This document shows, piece by piece, positions 53,523 through 61,800 of a stretch of DNA of 64,000 nt. The notes under the pieces were generated by a model, which saw only the letters and a program-made list of their open reading frames with translations, had not been told where the DNA came from and did no database searches. Made by a program: the position numbers and the translations under genes. Numbering within the stretch: position 1 is the stretch's first letter; each line of letters opens with the position of its first letter. Source of the stretch: Paenibacillus hexagrammi (lineage in GTDB: Bacteria > Bacillota > Bacilli > Paenibacillales > NBRC-103111). Where the stretch lies: assembly GCF_021513275.1 (NCBI RefSeq), contig NZ_CP090978.1, forward strand, positions 1,488,001 through 1,552,000, written 5' to 3'.

Positions 53523-54137
53523 ATGCTTGTACTCTCTGGACAACAAGATTGGATGCAGAAGGCAGATGTAGTCGGAGATTACGACAACTACTTGCGGTGT
53601 GAACTTGGTATTTGTGACATCAATCCTAAAGATATTGTCGGCTTAAGCTTGTGGCCGCCCGAAGAACTGTTCAACGATGAGTACATGCGTTTTCTGTATG
53701 ATTCTGTCCTGAAACTTGGTTGGAGAGATAGTGTTCCTTGTGACCTTAACTTGGAGCTGCTGCCGAACGGCAAATACACGGTTAGTTCGCGGGGGAATCA
53801 TCGGGCTATCCTGGCGAGGGCAATGAATATTCCACGGATCAAAGCAAACGTCGATTTGCTGATCCCGATCTATTTTTTATCGGAAAAGACACATAAACAG
53901 CTGGAGGAATTTCGATTGCAACAGGAAGAATTTGAACATGAAGCAGCGTATTTGGGTAAATTATTTAGTTCAAAGGGATTTATTAGCGGCAAGCTTGACG
54001 AAGAGAAGAACTATCGGGATTTATTACGTGAATCGAATCGGATCTCAAGAATAATTAATCAGCTGCTGAAAGAAGAAGGTTTTAGGCTAAACTTAATACC
54101 GAAAGGCTTAGGAGTGTTAAAGGTTAAAGTTCAATGA
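53523..54137 (+). CDS. Protein of unknown function with a possible ParB-like fold
   Basis: 204 residues, ATG 53523 after ACGGGGGAGGGAG. The first half ends in YTVSSRGNHRAILARAMNIP, which recalls the GxHR motif of ParB/sulfiredoxin-like domains, and the second half is a charged helical region (EEFRLQQEEFEHEAAYLGKLF). The similarity is short and I do not assign a function. It is divergent from the chemotaxis gene with about 180 bases between, and is followed by a strong terminator. Confidence 0.6.
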   Translation: MLVLSGQQDWMQKADVVGDYDNYLRCELGICDINPKDIVGLSLWPPEELFNDEYMRFLYDSVLKLGWRDSVPCDLNLELLPNGKYTVSSRGNHRAILARAMNIPRIKANVDLLIPIYFLSEKTHKQLEEFRLQQEEFEHEAAYLGKLFSSKGFISGKLDEEKNYRDLLRESNRISRIINQLLKEEGFRLNLIPKGLGVLKVKVQ

Positions 54138-54158
54138 ACATATCTTCAAATTCGAAAA

Positions 54159-54190
54159 ACCAGCAGCAAATGCAGCTTTGCTGTTGGTTT
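54159..54190 (+). terminator. Rho-independent terminator
   Basis: A 12-bp stem with one G-U pair (ACCAGCAGCAAA with TTTGCTGTTGGT) and a following run of seven Ts. Confidence 0.85.
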
Positions 54191-54240
54191 TTTTGTGCTT
54201 TTTCTCTTTTACAAACACATTGCCGTCAGAACTATATTTG

Positions 54241-54378
54241 AAAATGAACAAAACTTTATAGAATCAAATAAAACCAAGCAGAGTAATGGGGATTTCCAAA
54301 GTGGAATATGGTTCGAATCCTGATATTTAAAAGTGTATCTGTTATAATTCAAAAATCTTTATTCCAAAATGAACAAAA
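54241..54378 (+). repeat. Two AAAATGAACAAAA boxes before the chromate transporter genes
   Basis: The 13-mer occurs at 54241-54253 and 54366-54378, each followed within about 15 bases by ATAGAATCAAA or ATAATCAAA. The second precedes TATAAT (54385-54390), a likely -10 box. They could be duplicated promoter or operator elements. The 260-base gap holds nothing else I can support. Confidence 0.4.
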
Positions 54379-54454
54379 GTAAGCTATAATCAAAAAAAGA
54401 TAGAGGGTGTGATCCATCACTCAGTAATAGAAGCAACAAAGGAGGTTAGACAGC

Positions 54455-55096
54455 ATGGCAAACGTATCAATCAGATCCTTATGGGATATCTTCTGGACAT
54501 TTCTTAAGATCGGGCCGGTCACCTTTGGTGGCGGTTATGCCATGATACCGTTGATTGAGCGGGAGGTTGTAGGAAACAAGCAGTGGGTAACTCAACAAGA
54601 AATGGGCGACCTGCTTTCCATTGCAGGCTCTGCTCCGGGCGGAATAGGAGTTAACGCTTCGGCGTTTATCGGATACCGGCGAGCTGGCGTTCCGGGCGCA
54701 GCGGTTGCTGTGGTAGGAATCACCTTGCCGACTTTTATCATCGCTTTTCTGCTTAGTTTGATTTATATGCATATCGAGCACAATCCGAAGGTTACCGCTG
54801 CTTTGCAAGGCATTCATGCTGCAATCGTAGGCCTGATCATCATCGCTGCAATCAAAATGGCCAAATCTGCGGTGTTCGATAAGACGACATTAGCGCTTAT
54901 GATCGTTACGGTCATTACGTTTTTGGCAACCTCGATTCACCCGCTTTACATTATTTTGCTGGGTCTGCTTATTGGAATCATCTGTATCTGGTTGAAGGAA
55001 AAGCTTGGGCTTGCTGTGAAGCTGGAAAAGCAGCAGTCATCGGAAGCGTCTTCCCGTTTTATTTATCCTGATTATTTCATCGCAGAGGGAATTTAG
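54455..55096 (+). CDS. chrA: Chromate transporter, first half-size subunit
   Basis: 213 residues, ATG 54455 after AAGGAGG. Short-chain CHR proteins function as pairs; this is the first. GPVTFGGGYAMIPLIEREVV is the CHR signature, and GSAPGGIGVNASAFIGYRRAG the second conserved loop. About six membrane segments. It would export chromate, or other oxyanions, by proton exchange. The second subunit starts 16 bases after its stop. Confidence 0.88.
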   Translation: MANVSIRSLWDIFWTFLKIGPVTFGGGYAMIPLIEREVVGNKQWVTQQEMGDLLSIAGSAPGGIGVNASAFIGYRRAGVPGAAVAVVGITLPTFIIAFLLSLIYMHIEHNPKVTAALQGIHAAIVGLIIIAAIKMAKSAVFDKTTLALMIVTVITFLATSIHPLYIILLGLLIGIICIWLKEKLGLAVKLEKQQSSEASSRFIYPDYFIAEGI

Positions 55097-55112
55097 AAGG
55101 GAGCGCATCTGG

Positions 55113-55649
55113 ATGCTGTGGAGCTTGTTCATTACATTTTTTAAAATAGGCCTGATCTCGTTTGGCGGCGGCTACGCCATGATTCCAATTATTCAACTAG
55201 AGGTATCCAACCATCAGTGGCTAGGCGAGAAGGCTTTTACCGACGCTGTTGCCTTGGCAGGTATGGCTCCTGGGCCGATTGCTACAAACACGGCTACCTT
55301 AATCGGTTATAAGACGGCAGGTGTGCCTGGAGCCGTGATCTCAACGCTTGGTATCGTACTTCCATCCCTGCTGCTGATGATCCTTATTACTGCATTTTTC
55401 TATAAAATTCATGGAAACAAGTGGGTCAAATCTTCCTTTTACGGCTTGCGTCCGATCGTTACCGGACTTATTATTTATGCTGCGATACACTTTGGTTTTG
55501 CAGGTACTGAATGGGGTACTATAAATTGGAAAGTTTTTGTCTCGCTGCTCATCACCGGCGGTGTTGTGCTCGCGGTCATGAAGTTCAAGATGCATCCGAT
55601 GGCCGCCATTGTGCTGTCAGGATTAATAGGAATCGTGGTCTATCATTAA
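55113..55649 (+). CDS. chrA: Chromate transporter, second half-size subunit
   Basis: 178 residues. Same family signature as its partner (GLISFGGGYAMIPIIQLEV and GMAPGPIATNTATLIGYKTAG), in the opposite inferred topology typical of paired short CHR proteins. The ATG at 55113 follows AAGGGAG. It overlaps no gene and ends 30 bases before the formylglycine-generating enzyme gene, which may be co-transcribed. Confidence 0.88.
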   Translation: MLWSLFITFFKIGLISFGGGYAMIPIIQLEVSNHQWLGEKAFTDAVALAGMAPGPIATNTATLIGYKTAGVPGAVISTLGIVLPSLLLMILITAFFYKIHGNKWVKSSFYGLRPIVTGLIIYAAIHFGFAGTEWGTINWKVFVSLLITGGVVLAVMKFKMHPMAAIVLSGLIGIVVYH

Positions 55650-55679
55650 CGTTATTATCATGGAAAGCGAGGCCATACC

Positions 55680-56657
55680 ATGCAGGAGCCGATCAAATCT
55701 TCTTGCTGTTCTGTATCAAGAACCCAAATGACTAAGCCTTCAACTCGGGTTGAAGATTCGAATACTTTAGAGCCCGCTCAGACACAAGTACCGGTGAATT
55801 CGCTTCCATCATCCATGATCTACATAGCAGGTGGCGAATTTCTGATGGGGACGGACGATCAGGAAGGCTTCCCTTCTGATGGAGAGGGTCCGGTGCGCTC
55901 CGTTACGGTCAGCCCGTTCTACATCGATCCGTACACGGTAACAAATGCGGAGTTCCAGCGCTTTGTTGAGGAAACGGGCTATGTGACGGAAGCCGAGAAG
56001 TTCGGTTGGTCCTTTGTTTTTCACCTGTTTGTTCCTGCAAGCGGAGTCGAGGTGATCGGATCTCCTGCACAGACGCCGTGGTGGCTTGGTGTGAACGGCG
56101 CTTATTGGCGAGCACCCGAGGGCCCCGAGTCAAGCATCGAAGAGAGACTAGATCATCCGGTGATTCATATATCATGGAACGATGCGGATGCCTACTGCCG
56201 CTGGGCGGGCAAGAGACTGCCGACCGAGGCGGAGTGGGAATTCGCGGCACGGGGAGGGCTTGTACAGAAGCGCTATCCTTGGGGAGATGAGATTAAACCG
56301 GGCAGCAAGCACATGTGCAATATCTGGCAGGGGAAATTCCCTGAAAAAAATAATGCCAGCGACGGCTTTATTGGAACAGCGCCTGTACATACCTTTGATC
56401 CAAACGGGTACGGCTTATACCAAATGGCGGGAAATGTATGGGAATGGTGCTCGGACTGGTTCAGTCCAAGCTTTCATGTCAACGGGCCGCGAGTCAATCC
56501 TGCGGGTCCGGCAAAAGGCGCAAGCCGTGTAACGAAAGGCGGTTCGTATCTATGCCACAGATCCTACTGCAATCGGTACCGGGTAGCGGCCCGCAGTCAA
56601 AACACACCGGACAGCTCGACCGGGAATATCGGGTTCCGGTGCGCGGCGGATGCGTAG
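55680..56657 (+). CDS. Formylglycine-generating enzyme (sulfatase-activating, SUMF1 type)
   Basis: 325 residues, close to the size of known FGEs. A 40-residue polar N-terminus (SCCSV included) precedes the domain. Motifs: MIYIAGGEFLMGTDDQEG, SPFYIDPYTVTNAEFQRFV, KRLPTEAEWEFAARGG, and GNVWEWCSDWF. The key signature is the Cys pair in GGSYLCHRSYCNRYRVAARS (C292 and C297), which match the copper-binding catalytic cysteines of authentic FGE. It converts a Cys in sulfatases to formylglycine. No sulfatase is in the window. It sits behind the chromate transporter pair, possibly by chance, and has a terminator after it. Confidence 0.9.
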   Translation: MQEPIKSSCCSVSRTQMTKPSTRVEDSNTLEPAQTQVPVNSLPSSMIYIAGGEFLMGTDDQEGFPSDGEGPVRSVTVSPFYIDPYTVTNAEFQRFVEETGYVTEAEKFGWSFVFHLFVPASGVEVIGSPAQTPWWLGVNGAYWRAPEGPESSIEERLDHPVIHISWNDADAYCRWAGKRLPTEAEWEFAARGGLVQKRYPWGDEIKPGSKHMCNIWQGKFPEKNNASDGFIGTAPVHTFDPNGYGLYQMAGNVWEWCSDWFSPSFHVNGPRVNPAGPAKGASRVTKGGSYLCHRSYCNRYRVAARSQNTPDSSTGNIGFRCAADA

Positions 56658-56681
56658 CGAACGCTACTTTATCGGCAAACT

Positions 56682-56706
56682 AAAGAGAGGCGCAAGCCTC
56701 TCTTTT
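56682..56706 (+). terminator. Terminator after the FGE gene
   Basis: AAAGAGAGGC pairs with GCCTCTCTTT around a GCAA tetraloop, then T. Confidence 0.75.
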
Positions 56707-56841
56707 CAAGATTATGAGATAAGTTCGGGACTCCCCTCAAAGTATCTGAATCCGCTTCAAGCTAGGACTCCACTTTGTGGGGTTATTTCCATTTACGTAT
56801 GATACAATGTGAAAGAATGTATGAAAGGAGAAGATATCGCT

Positions 56842-57156
56842 ATGTATGAGCATCTCGTCGTTTTCAAATTTAATACAGCACTCACTGCTTCCCAGCAGCA
56901 AGAGCTGCTGAATCAATTGCTTGATTTTCAGGGAAGAATCCCTGGGATTCTCGACATGAGTGCCGGACTTAACGTGACGGAAGAAACAGAAAATGTTCAC
57001 GGCTACACGCTTGGCTTGCGTGTTACATTTGATAGTCTAGAATCTCTTCGCTCCTACGGACCTCATCCCGTTCATCAGGCGTTTGTCCAATCACTGGACG
57101 GTTTGCTGGAGAATGTAGTCGTAGTGGACTATCCCAAGATCAACTCATCTTTATAG
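56842..57156 (+). CDS. Dabb-family (stress responsive alpha/beta barrel) protein
   Basis: 104 residues; ATG 56842 follows AAAGGAGAAG, and the open frame before it (to 56809) lacks a site. MYEHLVVFKFN and the closing HPVHQAFVQSLDGLLENVVVVDY are typical of dimeric ferredoxin-like barrels of the Dabb family. Function in this species is unknown. It converges on the WYL regulator gene with a shared perfect hairpin. Confidence 0.85.
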   Translation: MYEHLVVFKFNTALTASQQQELLNQLLDFQGRIPGILDMSAGLNVTEETENVHGYTLGLRVTFDSLESLRSYGPHPVHQAFVQSLDGLLENVVVVDYPKINSSL

Positions 57157-57324
57157 CTTCAAGAATGAGTTCGCATGAAATCCGACACGTTTGCGGACGC
57201 GCGGGTCTTTGCCGAATCCGCACCTGTTCCATTAAATTTATATTCAAATCGATGCTGCTGTTGATACCGAGATATGTATATTTATCATGCTAATCCCTTA
57301 CGTTGATGTGAGTAAGAGTATATA

Positions 57325-57360
57325 AAAACGCTACTGACAGCTGTATGTCAGTAGCGTTTT
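57325..57360. terminator. Perfect 15-bp bidirectional terminator
   Basis: AAAACGCTACTGACA pairs exactly with TGTCAGTAGCGTTTT around a GCTGTA loop. It covers the stop codon of the WYL regulator and serves both convergent genes. The preceding 57157-57324 shows no gene. Confidence 0.85.
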
Positions 57361-58295
57361 AACATTTTTGCGGCTTCCTCGCGGATTTGATTTCGAAATG
57401 CTTCAGGCTTTAACACAACCACATTCGCTCCCCATCCAAGGACCCATTGGAGCAGCTCTTCTGCTTGTCGAGCTCGCAAGACCACATACAGCCCATCTGA
57501 AAGTTCTTCCATGCTTTCCACGTAATAATAATTGGAGTCTCTCACTTTATCCAACATGCCTTGGTCAAATCGAAGGTGAACCAGCAAATTTCGGTCATCC
57601 AGGGGCGTGTATTCATCTAATTGAAAATGGGGAGGCATCTCGAAACTGTCTTCCAGAACGATGAGCTCAGTCATGCGGGACAATCGGAAATGCCGAATGC
57701 TTTGGCGCAGATGACATTGAGCAATGAGCATCCAGGACCCTTGAACGAACACCAATCCATAAGGAGATGCAGACCGAGCGCTGTGGCGGTTTCCTTCGGA
57801 GTCAGCGTGTTTCTTCGCGTAATGAAAGCTGATCTTTTTTTCGTTTAAAATAGCCCTGCGAATCTTCTCCAGATGCTCCCGTTCTGTTACCAATGCATGC
57901 TGTTTGTCTGAAGTGATCAAGCGCATTGACTTGCGGACACGGGAGGTTTCTTCCCTGACACTCTCAGGCAGAAGGACCTCGATTTTCCCTCGGGCGGACC
58001 CGGCCCTTGTTCGGAAATCATGATCAAATCGCTGCTCGATAAAGTCGGTTCCGATTAATAAGCCCACAGCTTCATCTACGGTAAAACTGACCGGTGGTAG
58101 GAAGTAGCCTTCCATTAAGGAATACCCCGTACCGGGCGCCCCAATAATCGGCACGCCGGCTTCACTCAACGCCTGAATATCGCGGTAGATGGTCCGCACG
58201 CTGGTTTCAAACAGCTTCGCCAGATCTTCAGCTCGTACGACCTTCTTGCGCTGCAGCTCCAGTACGATGGCTAGTAAACGATCTGTTTTGTTCAT
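57348..58295 (-). CDS. WYL-domain transcriptional regulator
   Basis: 315 residues. N-terminal helix-turn-helix (LAKLFETSVRTIYRDIQALSEAGVP) of the HTH_11 type, then the GTGYSLMEGYFLPPVSFTVDEAVGLL linker typical of YafY-like regulators, the WYL domain (with YGLVFVQGSWMLIAQCHL in place of WYL), and the WCX C-terminus. WYL domains bind ligands such as nucleic acid or small molecules. ATG 58295 with a GGGGC site. The stop lies inside the hairpin at 57325-57360. Targets unknown. Confidence 0.87.
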   Translation of the reverse strand: MNKTDRLLAIVLELQRKKVVRAEDLAKLFETSVRTIYRDIQALSEAGVPIIGAPGTGYSLMEGYFLPPVSFTVDEAVGLLIGTDFIEQRFDHDFRTRAGSARGKIEVLLPESVREETSRVRKSMRLITSDKQHALVTEREHLEKIRRAILNEKKISFHYAKKHADSEGNRHSARSASPYGLVFVQGSWMLIAQCHLRQSIRHFRLSRMTELIVLEDSFEMPPHFQLDEYTPLDDRNLLVHLRFDQGMLDKVRDSNYYYVESMEELSDGLYVVLRARQAEELLQWVLGWGANVVVLKPEAFRNQIREEAAKMLKRY

Positions 58296-58427
58296 GAACA
58301 GCCCCTAACAAATCCATTTGGCGTGGTAGAACAGGGGATCTCCTGATCTACAAAATACACTAAGAATATCATATCTACATTCTAGCTTAAACAAAAGAGG
58401 TTGATGATAAGATAAACTCAACGATAA

Positions 58428-58546
58428 GAGCAGGATTCCAAGAATGAATGTCCGAAATGCGGAGGCCACCTGGTTGAACGATCAGGAAGTATGGAAAGTT
58501 CAAGGGCTGCGGGAATTTTCCAAAGTGTAGGTTTATATTGAAGTAA
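58428..58546 (+). pseudogene. Topoisomerase-type C4 zinc-ribbon fragment, frame broken
   Basis: Two frames join into EQDSKNECPKCGGHLVERSG then KYGKFKGCGNFPKCRFILK and stop at 58544-58546. CxxC...CxxxxxC with GKFxGCxNFPKCR is the zf-C4_Topoisom repeat found at the C-terminus of topoisomerase I. Adding one A at GGAAGT (58485-58488) restores the frame. No in-frame start codon exists upstream, so this is either a remnant or a tiny gene with further errors. A terminator follows at 58578. Too short for standard gene callers. Confidence 0.55.
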
Positions 58547-58577
58547 ATTGTAATATGGATCGTAATAAAATGACCAA

Positions 58578-58626
58578 ACACACAGAAGTTATTGGCGGAT
58601 TGCCATTCATTCTGCGTGTTTTTTTT
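58578..58626 (+). terminator. Terminator with eight Ts
   Basis: ACAC-CAGAA (58578-58587) pairs with TTCTG-GTGT (58610-58619), with an inner TGGC/GCCA, followed by TTTTTTTT. It would end transcription of the zinc-ribbon fragment. Confidence 0.7.
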
Positions 58627-58805
58627 CAATTAAAGCCCTAATTCGCCCTCTTTTTCGTGAAATAGTGAAAGTTTCCTGTTCGATTCTCTACTGTTATCTG
58701 GCAAATCGACCCGCCTATAATGAAGTTATGCTCATGATGCATATACACGCTATGGTTGTGCAGAGAGGTTGGATTGAGCAAAACGGATAGGAGGACTGAG
58801 GAATA

Positions 58806-61800
58806 GTGTTCAAGAAGATAAGTACGAAGAGTATATCTCTTTTGTTATCGGCATCCTTGTTGTTCGGTCTGTCGATTGGTGTTCTACCTGTTCCCAAGGC
58901 GCAGGCGATACAGCCTTCGGGAACGAGTTACTACGTAGATGCGACAGGAGGCAGCGACAGTAACGAAGGTACAAGCGATAGCACAGCATGGAAAACGCTT
59001 GAAAGAGTAAGCGCTACCAATTTTCAGCCTGGTGATCGGATTTTGTTTAAATCGGGTGAGGTTTGGGAAGGGCAGCTCTGGCCGAAAGGCTCGGGAAGCG
59101 AAGGTAATCCAATAATCATTGACGCTTATGGCAGCGGAAGCAAGCCGGCGATACAAGGTAACGGTACGGTTAATGACGCCGTTCGTTTGTTTAATCAAGA
59201 ATATTGGGAGATCCATAACCTGGACGTATCCAACGAGGTAGCTCCCACCTCAACTCCGGGGGAAAACCTGGGAGATTACAGAGGCATTCATATTTCCGGT
59301 GATAACAGCACAACTCTGGATTATTTCCGCATTGAATCGGTTGACGTGCATGATGTTACCGGTGAAATCCATTGGATCAGTGGAACGCAGCCTATACCTC
59401 CTGAACCTGGTATTCGATTCAAGACTGGCTGGGACGGCTCAAAAAAGACCGGCGGTATTGTATTTGATACGACAGTACCGGATATTTACAATCCACCGGC
59501 ACAGGCAACCATCCTGAACGATGTTGTTGTGGAGAAATCAACGGTGAGCAATACCTCCTTCGCAGGCATTGTATTCAAGCAATATACAGGTGACGGGAAG
59601 GACCAAGACGGTACTACCATAGCCACTTCTACGGGGTGGGGAGAACGATCAAGCGATACGGATCCTAAGTTTACGCCGCATACGAATGTGACGATCCGGG
59701 ATAACTTCATCACTCAACAGAATACGGATTACGGTTGTAACGGGATGTACCTGACCGATATCCGTGGAGGCTTGGTCGAAGGAAACGTAGTGTACCGAAC
59801 CGGGACATCTGGGATTGAAATGTACTACGCGGATGATATTGTCGTTCAGCACAATGAAGTGTATGAAACGACGCAAAAAGCGGGCGGAGCGGACTCCAAT
59901 GGTATCGATCCAGATAAAGCTACGACGAATATTATCATTCAGTATAACTACATTCATGATAATGGTGATGGAATTCTAATTTGTCAGTTTTCCTTTGGCG
60001 ATACGATTATTCGTAATAATGTCATCAAGAGCAACAGCCGTTATCCCATCTATCTGCATTCCGACCGCAAGGCGGTTGCTCAGGTTTATAACAATACCAT
60101 CTACAACGATAAGAGTAACTATTTGATCTATGGTTACGGAAGCTCCCTGGATGCAACGTATCACATTAAGAACAACAATTTATATACAACGCGTGCAGGC
60201 GCGACGATTACAACAAGCGGTACGACCTTTTACGAAAATAACAATTACTATGGATCTAACTTGACGATTCCTGCTGTAGATGCGAAAGCGATCCAAGTTG
60301 ACCCGAAATTTGTAAGTACTGTCGCAGGGCCATCCGGTACTGCTGAGACAGGCCCCATGCTGGATTCAGCGCTTGGATTCCGTTCGCAATCAGGTTCGGG
60401 CGTGATCAATGCCGGATTGGTCATGAGTGATAACGGTGGAAAAGATTACGCAGGCAGCATCTTATATAACGGAGCACCTGATATCGGAGCATTTGAATAC
60501 TATACAGCCGAAGGGAGTACGACAGAATCTCTTAACGGTAAAGTAAGAGATGGAGCGGGCAAGCCCGTTGCAGGTGTGAAGCTCACTTTAACGGTGAATG
60601 GAACCCCTTACATGGCAACCACCGATGCAAAAGGAACTTATGTAATCGCTGATGTGCCGCTAACCTTGCAAGCCGAGCTGAAAGCGGAGAAAGCAGGATA
60701 TGAAACGGTAACAACTAATGTGGATATCCAGCCGCCGAATATGACGACGCAAGATGTAGTCATTACCTCCACTAGTCCCTATGGAAGCTTGAGTGCAAAC
60801 ATTTTGGATGAGAAGATGGATCCGCTCGCAGATGCAGCTGTTCAAGTACTTTATGAGAGTGAAGTTCTCGCATCAGGGAATTCGGATGCTGCCGGTGTTG
60901 TACATATGACACAAGTGCCGATCGGCGATGGGTACTCGATTCAAGTATCCAAACCCGGGTATTTTGCAGCAAGCAAATCCAATATTGCAATTACTCCCGA
61001 GAGTCAGACGGATATTGGCAGTCTCTTATTATCCAGCAAGCAGCCACAAGTCTTATATGATCATAAGTTCAATGACATGGCTTCCGGTAATATGAGCTCT
61101 CAAGATGATCTTACGGTATCGACGAGCGGTGGAAAAGTCGAGATCACGGAAGTGCCGGATACATCGGATAAAAGCGTACGGCTGACAAGGAGCAGTAATT
61201 CCGGCAACACTACTCTTTCAGAAGCGTTCGCAACGCCTCTCAAAGGAATCGTGACGATTGAAGCGGACCTGATGAGAAATGACACCTACACATCCGGTAA
61301 TAACTGGTTCAGCTTGCCTTATGTGTACGGCACCAGCCCCTCATCGTCCAGTCCGGGAGTCAGCTTTGCTTTTGACAAGGGTAAAATGAAAGCTTACAAA
61401 GGCACGGCTTCGGTAGAGCTGATGAGCTATAACGTTGGTCAATGGTACAATATGCGAATGGTCATTGATACAGCTGCTCAAAGGTTCGACTTGTACATCG
61501 ATGGCGAAAAGCTTGTGGATCAGGCTGCATTCCGCCAATCGATGACGGATATCAAAAGAATTGACTTCTATGCCAACAGCTCCAACTACGGCAGTGTGAA
61601 TGTGGACAATATTCGTGTTACGCAAGGGATTGGATATTCCAAAACGGATGCAACGTTGTCCAGCATTAGCAGTAGCGCAGGAGAGTTAACGCGTTTGGAT
61701 GAAACGCACTACAGCATTCAGGTTCCAAGTGAAACCGAGCAGATTACGCTTACACCGACGGCAAGCAGCCCGAATGCAGCCTCTGTTACAGTCAATGAAA

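Noticed and set aside
57157-57324. Possible gene remnant between the Dabb and WYL genes
   Set aside because: Short open stretches on both strands resemble no family and lack ribosome sites.
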